Assembly: GCA_025800365.1 (NCBI GenBank)
Contig: JAOXRT010000246.1
Span: 36,895 to 100,894, forward strand
DNA length: 64,000 nucleotides
Origin: Cellvibrionaceae bacterium
Lineage (GTDB): Bacteria; Pseudomonadota; Gammaproteobacteria; Pseudomonadales; Cellvibrionaceae
Reading direction: 5' to 3'
The translations under genes and the position numbers were made by a program. The notes under the pieces were generated by a model. That model saw only the letters and a program-made list of their open reading frames with translations, was not told the DNA's origin and ran no database searches. Below, in pieces: positions 53,184 to 61,875 of this stretch (position 1 is its first letter; the number at the start of each line of letters is the position of its first letter).

Positions 53184-54255
53184 GAACTTTATTACGCCCA
53201 CCACGTTTAGCTTGGTACATAACCTCATCGGCGGAGGCCAGCAGGCCATGACCAACCAGCTGTAAGTCACAGCGCCCCTGCTGCTTCGGGCACCAAGTTG
53301 CTAAACCTACTGATACTGTCGGGCGCACTTTTTTACTGCCACAAACATCAATGGCCATCTCTTCGACAGCCACGCGAATTCGTTCGGCCAAACGCTCTGC
53401 GTGGGCTTGTGGGCAACGTGGTGCCAATACAACAAACTCTTCCCCACCGTAGCGAGCCAAGAAATCGGTTTTACGTAGCTGCAGTGAAACTTCGTAAGCC
53501 AAGTGCTTTAATACCAAATCACCCGCCTGGTGACCAAACTGATCATTGATCTGCTTGAAGTGGTCAACGTCTACAAACATACAACTTAATGGTTCTTGAT
53601 TACGCTGCGCCCGTTCCAGCTCGCGCTCCAACTCTGATTCAAAGCTGCGGCGATTATTCACTTGGGTCAACATATCAACCTTACCCTGTCGGCTAAGGTG
53701 TTCTCTACCTATGCAATTTTCCAAACAAAGTGAAACTATAGACGCTAAATGAGATAGGAAATCAGTCGCCATATCTGGCTGGAAGCGCTCGGTGGAATCG
53801 CTGGCAAAGTGCAGACTGCCAACCAGTTTGTCTTGCCTCACAAGCGGCATACAGGCACTAGAAACAACCCTGCCGGAGCCTGGGAAGATCCGCCCTGCGG
53901 TTAATACATCCATATCACCTAAGGTGACCTCAGATTGCTGCGGATAAAGGGTAGCGAGAAAGTCCACGCCATTGCGCATTTGTAGGCAGGAGCCATAATC
54001 GGTCAGGTCGAGCTGCTCCATTAGCTCACGAATGGAGTAGTCCGAATCAATAATGACTAAGCTAACGGCAGATAGATTGAAATGACGCTGAGCTTCAACG
54101 AGCAGTAAATCTAATAAATCACGCAGGCACTGACAGGCCAGCAGCTTAAATTCAAAAGCATGAAAGTGCTGCTGAATACTGTGATTTTGCTCAATACGTC
54201 GCAGCAGTAACTTTACTGTACCCTGCAATCGCTTATTTTCTTGCTCTAGATTCAT
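53104..54255 (-). CDS. Diguanylate cyclase (GAF/DUF484-like plus GGDEF)
   Basis: Soluble 383-residue protein: N-terminal helix (about 1-35), DUF484/GAF-like sensor (about 45-185, with SACMPLVRQDKLVGSLHFAS), then a GGDEF domain. The active site is GGEEF (270-274) and an inhibitory I-site RKTD (261-264) sits five residues before it, so feedback-controlled c-di-GMP synthesis is expected. The C-terminal 25 residues (Ser/Ala-rich) are encoded in the overlap with the convergent gene. It may act on MshE, but that link is inference. Confidence 0.92.
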   Translation of the reverse strand: MNLEQENKRLQGTVKLLLRRIEQNHSIQQHFHAFEFKLLACQCLRDLLDLLLVEAQRHFNLSAVSLVIIDSDYSIRELMEQLDLTDYGSCLQMRNGVDFLATLYPQQSEVTLGDMDVLTAGRIFPGSGRVVSSACMPLVRQDKLVGSLHFASDSTERFQPDMATDFLSHLASIVSLCLENCIGREHLSRQGKVDMLTQVNNRRSFESELERELERAQRNQEPLSCMFVDVDHFKQINDQFGHQAGDLVLKHLAYEVSLQLRKTDFLARYGGEEFVVLAPRCPQAHAERLAERIRVAVEEMAIDVCGSKKVRPTVSVGLATWCPKQQGRCDLQLVGHGLLASADEVMYQAKRGGRNKVLSQRYELLQPSASSGEVDNASAKASR

Positions 54256-54546
54256 CGTCGCTGTTGCTTGCTACCGATTTTTACACAGGCCGCCATGCCG
54301 CCTTGCAGCCCCAACACCAAGTTTGGGTCGCAATCTGCTTATCGACAGTAGATAACAATTCTTCAAACAAATCCGTCAAAGCTGACAACAAACCGATCAA
54401 AGGTAGGGTTATTAAACGCTCTGGGAAGTTTAGTTGCCTGCACAATATGCGCAGACAGAGACAAATCCGCTGATTCAGGTGATGAAAATCTAGCCAGCTT
54501 ACCGTACAATGCGCGCCCGAATTAACCCAGATAGAACTAAGGCTTT

Positions 54547-55947
54547 ATGAGTACCCCGTTTACCCCTGAACTGTTGTCGCCAGCTGGCACCCTAAAATCC
54601 ATGCGCTACGCCTTTGCCTATGGCGCTGATGCCGTCTATGCGGGCCAACCCCGTTACAGCCTGCGCGTGCGCAACAATGAGTTCAATAAACTGGATAACC
54701 TAGCGGCGGCGGTAGAAGAAGCCCACGGTATGGGTAAACAGTTCTATCTCGCCTCAAACCTATCGCCCCATAATGACAAGGTTCGCTCCTATATCCGCGA
54801 TCTAGAGCCAGTCATTGAGATGGGCCCAGATGCGCTAATCATGTCGGACCCTGGCCTCATTATGATGGTAAAAGATCGCTGGCCAGAGCAAGAAGTGCAC
54901 CTGTCCGTTCAGGCCAATGCAGTCAACTGGGCTTCGGTGAAATTCTGGGAGCGCCAGGGAATTAGCCGAGTGATTCTTTCCCGTGAATTATCACTGGATG
55001 AGATCGAAGAGATTCGCCAGCAGTGCCCAGAGATGGAAATCGAGGTTTTCGTCCATGGCGCGCTTTGCATCGCCTATTCTGGCCGCTGCCTGCTCTCCGG
55101 CTATATGACTCACCGTGATTCCAACCAAGGTGCTTGCACCAACTCTTGCCGCTGGGAATACAATGCCCACAGCGCCAAAGAAAATGAAACCGGCGATCTT
55201 ATCGCAGTCGACCAGCGACGCGATGTGCGCGGCAGCGAAAACCCAGTGAACACAGATGACCTGTCTGCGGTTTATACACCTAAGGATTACGACCCAAGCG
55301 GCGTCAATGAAGTAGAACCTGTATTGCTACAAGAGAAGAACCGCCCAGGCGAGTTAATGCCAGCTTATGAAGACGAGCACGGCACCTATATTATGAACTC
55401 TAAAGACCTGCGTGCTGTACAGCACGTTGAGCGATTGGTGAATATGGGCATTCACTCTTTGAAAATTGAAGGTCGCACCAAGAGTCACTATTACGTTGCC
55501 CGAACCGCGCAAGTTTATCGCCGCGCTATTGATAATGCGGTGGCCGGCAAGCCTTTCGATAAGAACCTAATGGCCGAGCTCGAGCATCTAGCCAACCGTG
55601 GCTACACCGAAGGATTCTATCGTCGTCATGTGCCCGCCGAATATCAAAATTACGAGAAAGGCGTTTCAACCAATCCAAACCAGCAGTTTGTTGCGGAAGT
55701 CAACGGCAGTGATAGCAATCGATTGCACTTGGAAGTGAAAAACCGTTTCAGTGTGGGTGATAAATTAGAGCTGATTACACCACAAGGTAACCATAGCTTT
55801 ACCCTAGATCACATGCTAGATAAACACGGGCAGGATACCGAGACTGCGCCAGGTTCTGGTCATCAAGTAGCCATTGATTTGCCGGAGCACATTCAGCTAT
55901 CTGAAAAAGATGCCGATTACACCTTGTTGATGCGTTATACCGCCTAA
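54547..55947 (+). CDS. trhP: tRNA 5-hydroxyuridine synthesis protein TrhP/YegQ (U32 peptidase family)
   Basis: U32-family protein of 466 residues involved in prephenate-dependent 5-hydroxyuridine at tRNA U34. It begins with ELLSPAGTLKSMRYAFAYGADAVY, and contains the signature EVFVHGALCIAYSGRCLLSGY, then GACTNSCRWEYN and SLKIEGRTKSHYYVARTA. The length fits YegQ rather than RlhA (about 650). A hairpin and a convergent gene follow. Confidence 0.93.
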   Translation: MSTPFTPELLSPAGTLKSMRYAFAYGADAVYAGQPRYSLRVRNNEFNKLDNLAAAVEEAHGMGKQFYLASNLSPHNDKVRSYIRDLEPVIEMGPDALIMSDPGLIMMVKDRWPEQEVHLSVQANAVNWASVKFWERQGISRVILSRELSLDEIEEIRQQCPEMEIEVFVHGALCIAYSGRCLLSGYMTHRDSNQGACTNSCRWEYNAHSAKENETGDLIAVDQRRDVRGSENPVNTDDLSAVYTPKDYDPSGVNEVEPVLLQEKNRPGELMPAYEDEHGTYIMNSKDLRAVQHVERLVNMGIHSLKIEGRTKSHYYVARTAQVYRRAIDNAVAGKPFDKNLMAELEHLANRGYTEGFYRRHVPAEYQNYEKGVSTNPNQQFVAEVNGSDSNRLHLEVKNRFSVGDKLELITPQGNHSFTLDHMLDKHGQDTETAPGSGHQVAIDLPEHIQLSEKDADYTLLMRYTA

Positions 55948-55964
55948 GTCTTTTTAGCTCTGGG

Positions 55965-55983
55965 CTTGGCTAATTAAGCCAAG
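55965..55983. terminator. Hairpin between convergent genes
   Basis: CTTGGCT (55965-55971) pairs with AGCCAAG (55977-55983) around a 5-base loop, overlapping the stop of the minus-strand hydrolase gene. No T-run is next to it on the minus side. Confidence 0.4.
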
Positions 55984-56564
55984 TCCAGTCGCCTCTCCCT
56001 TACTCGGCGCGACTCATTCATTTTCTTCTTTAGCTTCAGCAAATAGATTTCGTAAGCCTCAGCATTAAAGTTTGCCGATCGTCGATTCATAAAACCATGA
56101 AGATAGGCTGATTGCTCAACAGATACAGCCTGATAATTCGACACATCTTTAATTAGAGTATTCACACAAAAATGCTTCTCCGATTCCGGAAAGACGAGAT
56201 GAATTGGGAAGCTAGGTTCAACCTCTCTAGCATGCCGAATCTGCGAGCCATAAAAGCCTATGCCGGAAATAACATTATCGAGATTATTGTGGCCCGCCAG
56301 ATGCCACATGGCCGCCGCTCCGACACTAAATCCGATTAACATCACAGGTTCAGATGATTTGAGAATATGTTTTAGGAGACGATTAGCATAGGTTTCGATA
56401 CCAACATGTTCTGAGAAATAGTTGTAGCCTTCCTGCTCATCGTGAAAATTCAACTCACTATCAACATAAGGTGAAATAAGCTCGCTTGCAAAAGGCAAAG
56501 AGGCAGCTAAATCTGCCAAGGCATCCGTTTTCCCAAAAATATCAGCCGCAATAATGATACGCAT
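55974..56564 (-). CDS. Dienelactone hydrolase-type alpha/beta hydrolase
   Basis: A 196-residue protein with an alpha/beta hydrolase core. The nucleophile elbow GFSVGAAAMW has Ser in place of the Cys of true dienelactone hydrolase; a late HGF (YLHGFMNRR) supplies the likely catalytic His and HLVFPESEKHF the acidic residue region. No signal peptide. The C-terminus is unusually basic (KLKKKMNESRRVRERR). The substrate is unknown. It is a single gene, divergent from the sirtuin. Confidence 0.8.
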   Translation of the reverse strand: MRIIIAADIFGKTDALADLAASLPFASELISPYVDSELNFHDEQEGYNYFSEHVGIETYANRLLKHILKSSEPVMLIGFSVGAAAMWHLAGHNNLDNVISGIGFYGSQIRHAREVEPSFPIHLVFPESEKHFCVNTLIKDVSNYQAVSVEQSAYLHGFMNRRSANFNAEAYEIYLLKLKKKMNESRRVRERRLDLA

Positions 56565-56736
56565 TTATTGTTAACTTTCTTAACCTAATTGAATTCTTCA
56601 CTATTAATAAAACAGGAGTTTCAAAGCAATAGAAATTGCACTTAGCAAACTCATTCGATACGTCGTAACATAGCGTACTGACTTACCATAAAAAACTAGA
56701 ACCAAGAACCGAACTGAAACCATCGAGCTTTCTATT

Positions 56737-57453
56737 ATGCATCAAAAAGACAGCCGCAACATTGTCGTGTTAACCGGCGCCGGGGTATCGGCAGAATCTG
56801 GTTTAGATACCTTTCGGGATAATGGCGGCTTGTGGGAGCAGCATCGCGTCGAAGATGTTGCCACGCCAGAGGCCTTTGCTCGTAACCCGGAATTGGTGCA
56901 GCGTTTTTATAATATGCGACGTAGCGCCTTATTAGAGAAGGCAAAACCCAATGCTTCACATTTCTCACTGGCCGAATTCGAAAAAAACTACCGCAAAGCT
57001 GGCTTGGGTGATTTCTTGCTGGTGACTCAAAACGTCGACGATCTGCACGAACGAGGGGGTAGCGAAAGACTACTGCATATGCACGGCGAGCTGTTGAAAA
57101 TCCGCTGCCAACAAACCGGCAAGGTCTACACTTGCAAAGAGGAAATCAGTGTCGATCGGCCCTGCCCTTGCTGCCAAAGCCCTGGGCAATTACGCCCGGA
57201 TATTGTTTGGTTTGGTGAGATGCCCATGTTTATGGATGAAATAGAACAGGCACTATTGTCCTGTGATATTTTTGTTTCTATTGGTACCTCTGGCCAAGTT
57301 TACCCAGCGGCAGGCTTTGTACAATTAGCCAAGGCCTATGGCGCCCATACAGTTGAGCTGAACCTTGAAGCTTCTGGCGGACAATTTGATGAAGGTCACT
57401 ATGGGCCAGCTACCGAGGTCGTTGCGGAGTATTTTAAAACGCTTCTGCCCTAG
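56737..57453 (+). CDS. cobB: NAD-dependent protein deacylase, sirtuin (CobB/SIRT5-like)
   Basis: Class III sirtuin of 238 residues. NAD motifs GAGVSAESGLDTFRDNGGLW and TQNVDDLHERGG; catalytic His116 in HMHGEL; four zinc cysteines (RCQQ..YTC..PCPCC region, about 123-148). Tyr58 and Arg61 in FYNMRR match the acidic-acyl recognition pair of SIRT5-type enzymes, so desuccinylase activity is likely alongside deacetylation. Confidence 0.92.
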   Translation: MHQKDSRNIVVLTGAGVSAESGLDTFRDNGGLWEQHRVEDVATPEAFARNPELVQRFYNMRRSALLEKAKPNASHFSLAEFEKNYRKAGLGDFLLVTQNVDDLHERGGSERLLHMHGELLKIRCQQTGKVYTCKEEISVDRPCPCCQSPGQLRPDIVWFGEMPMFMDEIEQALLSCDIFVSIGTSGQVYPAAGFVQLAKAYGAHTVELNLEASGGQFDEGHYGPATEVVAEYFKTLLP

Positions 57454-57529
57454 AGGTTTAAAAAATAGGCACTTAAGCAAGCGCTAGCAAATAGACATTT
57501 AATTAACAGCAGACAGGAAAATAGTAGCA

Positions 57530-58108
57530 ATGGATGACATCGCCAAGGACAAGGTGCCTTATAGTAAGGTAATACGCAGCCAGCTCATTCTATGCGTATT
57601 TGGTCTATTACTAGCTCGCTGGCAAGACAAATTAAATAGCTTTTCTGGCCTCGAGAATATTCTGCAAGGACTGCTGTTGGCCAGCGCCATGATGCTAGCA
57701 CTGCTGATCATAGAGAAGTGCCTGCCGTTTCTTAAAGAAGCCATCAATCGCGATCTAGCAAAATACCAAAGCCTCATCGGCCATTTCGGCTACCTGCAAC
57801 TGGCTTTAATTGGGGTATTAGCCGGCGTTTCTGAAGAATGGCTGTTTCGAGGATTCCTGCAAAGCTGGCTGGTAGGCCTGTTCGATTTTGAGGACTGGAC
57901 ACCCCACCTCGGAATTATTCTCGCTGCAATCTGCTTTGGGGCCCTACACGGTCTTTCTTGGGTGTATTTTTTGATGACCTTTGCTATGGGCTTACTGTTT
58001 GGATATGTCTACCAAGCTAGCAATAGCCTGATGTTGGTGGTTGTTTGGCACGGCTTTTACGACGTACTGGCGCTGTGCTGGCTGAAGAAAAACAACTGGC
58101 AGCTGTAA
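57530..58108 (+). CDS. CPBP-family intramembrane endopeptidase
   Basis: ABI/CPBP glutamic-type membrane protease of 192 residues. Motif 1 is SEEWLFRGF (Glu102-Glu103 and Arg107), motif 2 ICFGALHG (His140), motif 3 VVWHGFYDV (His174). About five membrane segments are seen. Bacterial relatives often act in bacteriocin immunity or envelope processes; nothing nearby indicates a substrate. It lies 76 bp after the sirtuin. Confidence 0.88.
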   Translation: MDDIAKDKVPYSKVIRSQLILCVFGLLLARWQDKLNSFSGLENILQGLLLASAMMLALLIIEKCLPFLKEAINRDLAKYQSLIGHFGYLQLALIGVLAGVSEEWLFRGFLQSWLVGLFDFEDWTPHLGIILAAICFGALHGLSWVYFLMTFAMGLLFGYVYQASNSLMLVVVWHGFYDVLALCWLKKNNWQL

Positions 58109-58304
58109 TTCCTAATTCGTACTCACGCTTGATGTTTGCAGCCCCTATTATAGGTTCCCATTTACAGCGGCCATTAAGTCTAGAATATCCAACCTTTAAA
58201 TAGATAAATAGTAATTTACCGACGCAATAAACTTGCCTATGCTGCCGTGGTTTACTAATTTGTTATTAGGCTAGATAAGCCACCATATTGAGAGCGAGAA
58301 TGCT

Positions 58305-59627
58305 ATGAGCACCATTAACACTGAGCACTATTGGCTGCCTTTCACCCCCAACCGTGCTTTTAAAAAGAATCCCAAGATTTATACCAAAGCTGAAGGCATG
58401 ACCATGACTCTGGCCGACGGCCGCGAGATTCTAGATGCCACGGCCGGCTTGTGGTGCACCAATGCTGGTCACAGCCGCCCAGAAATCGCCGAAGCGGTTC
58501 ACAAACAGCTATTGGAGATGGACTATGCCAACCCATTTGGCTTTGCCCATGAGCAAGCATTTAAACTAGCCACCCGCTTGGCAGAAGAAATTGCTCCTGC
58601 CGGAGTAAACCGTGTCTTTTTCACCAACTCTGGCTCAGAGTCTGTCGATACTGCATTGAAAATGGCCCGCGCATACTGGCGCAAACGTGGCCAAGGTGGC
58701 AAAACCCGCTTTATTGCCCGCCAGAAAGCTTACCACGGTGTGAATATGGGCGGCGTTGCTGTTGCCGGCCTTACCCCTAACCGTGCGGTGTTTGGTCAAG
58801 GCTTAGAAGTCTCTCACCTGAGCCACACTCGCCTAGAAGAGAATGCCTTTAGCCGCGGTCAAGGTGAACATGGCGCCGATAAGCTAGCCTATGAGCTAGA
58901 GCAGCAAATCGCCATGTACGACGCCAGCAATATCGCCGCGGTTATTATCGAGCCAATGGCCGGTGCTGGAGGCGTGATTATTCCGCCAAAGGGCTATTTA
59001 GAGAAGGTTCGTCAAATCTGTAATGACAATGACATCCTATTGATCTTTGATGAAGTGATTACAGCCTACGGCCGTTTGGGCGATGGCACTGCGGCACGTG
59101 TTACGGGCGTAACGCCGGATATCATTACGACCGCTAAAGGCCTAACCAATGGTGCCGTCCCTATGGGTGCCGTATTGGTTAGCCAAGAGGTTCATGATGC
59201 CTTTATGCAAGGCCCTGAAAATGCACCGGAATTCTTCCACGGTTACACCTACTCGGCACATCCAGTCGCTTGTGCGGCAGCCTTAGCGACGCTGGATATA
59301 TACAAAAACGAGAATTTGTTCGAACGCGCTGCACAGGTTTCCTCCGCTTGGGAAGACGGTATTCATCGCTTGGATGATAGCGAACTGACCACTGATGTTC
59401 GCAATTGGGGATTAGTGGGCGCCATTGACTTCAAGAGCGGCCCTGCGGCGAATGGTATCGAGGGTATGACAAGAGCTCAAAGCGTTGCTGCCAAAGCCTT
59501 GGAAAAAGGCATCACTGTGCGCGCTGCTGGCGACACCATTATGATGTCACCTCCGCTGATTATCGAGCAAAGTCATATCGACCAGATATTCGACTCCCTA
59601 CTTGAAGCTATTGCTGAAGTCCAATAG
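58305..59627 (+). CDS. Omega-amino acid:pyruvate (class III) aminotransferase
   Basis: PLP-dependent class III aminotransferase of 440 residues resembling beta-alanine:pyruvate transaminase. It begins EHYWLPFTPNRAFKKNPK, has LIFDEVITAYGRLG (PLP-contacting Asp) and TTAKGLTNGAVPMGAVLV (Schiff-base Lys). The aromatic HYWLPFTPN N-terminus is characteristic of the omega-amino acid subgroup. A GABA- or polyamine-degrading role cannot be excluded. It is a single-gene unit with a terminator hairpin after it. Confidence 0.9.
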   Translation: MSTINTEHYWLPFTPNRAFKKNPKIYTKAEGMTMTLADGREILDATAGLWCTNAGHSRPEIAEAVHKQLLEMDYANPFGFAHEQAFKLATRLAEEIAPAGVNRVFFTNSGSESVDTALKMARAYWRKRGQGGKTRFIARQKAYHGVNMGGVAVAGLTPNRAVFGQGLEVSHLSHTRLEENAFSRGQGEHGADKLAYELEQQIAMYDASNIAAVIIEPMAGAGGVIIPPKGYLEKVRQICNDNDILLIFDEVITAYGRLGDGTAARVTGVTPDIITTAKGLTNGAVPMGAVLVSQEVHDAFMQGPENAPEFFHGYTYSAHPVACAAALATLDIYKNENLFERAAQVSSAWEDGIHRLDDSELTTDVRNWGLVGAIDFKSGPAANGIEGMTRAQSVAAKALEKGITVRAAGDTIMMSPPLIIEQSHIDQIFDSLLEAIAEVQ

Positions 59628-59679
59628 CGCCAGCGAAGGCTTCGGAATCTATCTGAAAAGTTAGATTTGCTGAATAAGA

Positions 59680-59698
59680 GGGGTAGCTGAGCTGCCCC
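59680..59698 (+). terminator. Terminator hairpin between aminotransferase and csrA
   Basis: GGGGTAGC pairs with GCTGCCCC (one G-U pair) around TGA, touching the csrA stop codon. It follows the aminotransferase by 53 bp and separates convergent genes. Confidence 0.55.
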
Positions 59699-59910
59699 TA
59701 CTTATTACCATTGCTCGCTTTTTTCTTATGCAAGCTGTCCATGATGCTATCAAGCAGGCCTTCTGGTGCAATTTCTTCGCGGTAGATTCTTACTGAATCG
59801 GGGGCACTAACACCCACAGCGACCTGGCGACCTGATATTGACACAATTTCTATACAAACATCATCGCCAATGATCAATTTTTGGCCGGCCTTTCGTGTCA
59901 AGGTAAGCAT
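59698..59910 (-). CDS. csrA: Carbon storage regulator CsrA/RsmA
   Basis: Dimeric RNA-binding post-transcriptional regulator that binds GGA motifs near ribosome binding sites. The 70 residues begin MLTLTRKAGQKLIIGDDV; Arg44 in VRIYREEI is the key RNA contact. A C-terminal tail (HKKKASNGNK) extends past the 61-residue E. coli form. It is the lone gene of its transcript here and is not next to alaS, its common neighbour. Confidence 0.95.
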   Translation of the reverse strand: MLTLTRKAGQKLIIGDDVCIEIVSISGRQVAVGVSAPDSVRIYREEIAPEGLLDSIMDSLHKKKASNGNK

Positions 59911-60559
59911 GATTAAAGTCCAAAATTACTACGTTGTTCCTCAGCCAAATTCCCCATCCATGAAGTACCGTTTGGCTATCCTTCCAATGGCCACTACTCA
60001 AATGATCAGCTGCTGATACTACTCCTTGTGCAAAGCCCCAAACGAGTGGGTGCCATGCCGTTAGCGGCCTATCAAAGTGCATAGCGTTGTAACGCCATCA
60101 GAAGGTTAACTCTGTCACAAAAAAGGGGGGTTTTGACTCATGCGTTAGCATGGAAAGGGTCCAATGGTGAACAAATCCCGTAAAATCACACTGAGGTCTG
60201 AGAATTAGTCAACTACCTGTCACCTAAGAAAATGTCGTTATTTGTTGACGAAGTCATCGAAATGAAACATTGATCTGGCAAAAATCTTTCTTGCATAGGC
60301 AGAATGAGTTTCCCAGAGGGAAATTATATGTCAGAATCTCTGCATCAAAGTAGTCGTTGTGCAACTGAGATCCTCTCTGATCGCAGCAGCCATAACCACA
60401 ATAATAAGGTGCGAGTACAAAGTATTTGTTGAAAGCGATATGCATTAACCCATTCGCCTATCGTTTTTACACGAATCCAGCCAATCCAGGTTGGTAAATG
60501 CCTCAATGATTGGGGCCCTGGATCCGCGCATGCGGAGCAACACGAAGAAAGAGAGAGAT
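59911..60559. other. Long intergenic region between csrA and cold-shock gene
   Basis: About 650 bp separate the divergent csrA and cold-shock gene. It must hold both promoters and probably a long structured leader of the cold-shock mRNA. Visible items are a G-run in TTTTGACTC-flanked AAAAAAGGGGGG (near 60120-60132), a small hairpin TTTCCCAGAGGGAAA (60309-60323) and a 34-codon frame (60328-60432). I see no RNA gene I can name. Confidence 0.5.
60328..60432 (+). CDS. Possible 34-codon leader peptide upstream of cold-shock gene
   Basis: An ATG at 60328, seven bases after GAGGGAA, opens 34 codons (MSESLHQSSRCATEILSD...) ending in TGA at 60432. The Shine-Dalgarno arm is inside the TTTCCC/GGGAAA hairpin. 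The peptide resembles nothing I know and could be chance. Confidence 0.25.
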   Translation: MSESLHQSSRCATEILSDRSSHNHNNKVRVQSIC

Positions 60560-60769
60560 ATGTCCAGTCCAGTTGAAGGAACCGTAAAGTGGTTCAACGA
60601 TGAAAAAGGCTTCGGCTTTATTGAGCAAGAAAGCGGTAAAGATGTGTTTGTTCACTACAGTGCTATTGAAGGCACTGGGCGTCGTAGTTTGCAAGACGGC
60701 CAACGTGTGAGCATGGTAGTAACTCAGGGCGAGAAAGGCCCTCAGGCAGAAAACGTAGTTCCGCTTTAA
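60560..60769 (+). CDS. Cold-shock-domain protein (CspA family)
   Basis: Single-stranded nucleic-acid chaperone of 69 residues. Begins [20 protein letters not shown] with RNP1 KGFGFIEQ and RNP2 DVFVHYSAI. The start is set by homology and the purine-rich GAAAGAGAGAG upstream; an in-frame ATG at 60491 is ignored. A long leader suggests temperature-responsive control, as in cspA. Confidence 0.95.
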   Translation: MSSPVEGTVKWFNDEKGFGFIEQESGKDVFVHYSAIEGTGRRSLQDGQRVSMVVTQGEKGPQAENVVPL

Positions 60770-60800
60770 TTCAGCTGGAAATTTTCGTTTCAAAACGATT

Positions 60801-60834
60801 GGCGCCCTGCTTTAAAGCACGGCGCCGTTTGTTT
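60801..60834 (+). terminator. Terminator after the cold-shock gene
   Basis: GGCGCC (60801-60806) pairs with GGCGCC (60821-60826), with a second stem GCTTTAAAGC inside, followed by GTTTGTTTG. It lies between the convergent cold-shock gene and purU. Confidence 0.65.
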
Positions 60835-60858
60835 GTAAGCTTATAGTAAAAGCGATGA

Positions 60859-61734
60859 CTAGCGGCTAAAGACTACGGTCTTGTTGCCATTAGGCAGGAT
60901 TCTTTGCTGCGCAAACCAGCGCACTGCTCTCCCCAGCACCCGCGATTCAATATCACGTCCTATTTCAACCAACTCTTCTGGTTGATTAACGTGGCTCACC
61001 CGCTCTACGTCCTGCTCAATAATTGGACCTTCATCCAAATCCTCTGTTACAAAGTGCGCTGTAGCACCAATCAACTTAACGCCCCTTGCATAGGCTTGGT
61101 GGTAAGGTTTTGCTCCCTTAAAACCTGGCAAAAACGAATGGTGAATATTGATTGAACGCCCCTTTAAGGCATTGGTCATTTTCGGCGACAAAATCTGCAT
61201 ATAGCGCGCCAAGACGAGTAAGTCTGCAGATTCATTATCAATAAGCTCCAGTATTTGTGCTTCTTGTTCTGATTTATTGTCGGGACCTACCGGTAAAAAA
61301 TGATATGGCACCCCGTACCACTCTACCAATTCACGCATGTCTTCGTGATTGGATACTACCCCTACAATATCCACCGCCAAACTGCCGCGTTTCCAGCTAT
61401 TTAGTAGGTTGTTCAAACAGTGCCCCCACTTAGATACGGCGATAACAATTTTTAAACGCCGATGCAGGTCACATAAAGACCACTCCATGCCGTAGCGTTC
61501 AGCGACAGCTCTAAAAGCGGATTTAATATCCTCTATGGGTTTTTCCCCTTCAGCCGTTTCAAAGACCGTGCGCATAAAGAAGCGCTTACTATGCACATCT
61601 TCAAATTGAGAGGACTCACGAATATTAAAGCCTTGCAAGGCAAATAGATTGGCCACAGCGGCCACAATACCGGGCTTATCATCACAACTAAAGGTCAGGA
61701 CAATCTCCGATACCAACTCATTTTGCTGATTCAT
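60859..61734 (-). CDS. purU: Formyltetrahydrofolate deformylase PurU
   Basis: Hydrolyses 10-formyl-THF to formate and THF, balancing one-carbon pools. The N-terminal ACT domain has VLTFSCDDKPGIVAAVANLF (about 12-31). The hydrolase domain has NIHHSFLPGFKGAKPYHQAY (catalytic Asn and His) and EDLDEGPIIEQD (catalytic Asp). The 291 residues are full length. It is divergent from the gene at 61876. Confidence 0.95.
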   Translation of the reverse strand: MNQQNELVSEIVLTFSCDDKPGIVAAVANLFALQGFNIRESSQFEDVHSKRFFMRTVFETAEGEKPIEDIKSAFRAVAERYGMEWSLCDLHRRLKIVIAVSKWGHCLNNLLNSWKRGSLAVDIVGVVSNHEDMRELVEWYGVPYHFLPVGPDNKSEQEAQILELIDNESADLLVLARYMQILSPKMTNALKGRSINIHHSFLPGFKGAKPYHQAYARGVKLIGATAHFVTEDLDEGPIIEQDVERVSHVNQPEELVEIGRDIESRVLGRAVRWFAQQRILPNGNKTVVFSR

Positions 61735-61875
61735 TGTTTAATTCTTAATTTATCTAGCGAAAATGTAACAAGCACATCTGCGCTGCAATTTGCTATAGTG
61801 CTACAGCAACCACCTAAATTGGGGCTGCTTGAAAACAAGCTCCCCAAACAAAACTAAATTCGTTGTGGAGCGCTT

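Noticed and set aside
57530..58108. CPBP protease as part of a bacteriocin immunity locus
   Set aside because: No bacteriocin, transporter or peptide gene is adjacent; context is housekeeping.
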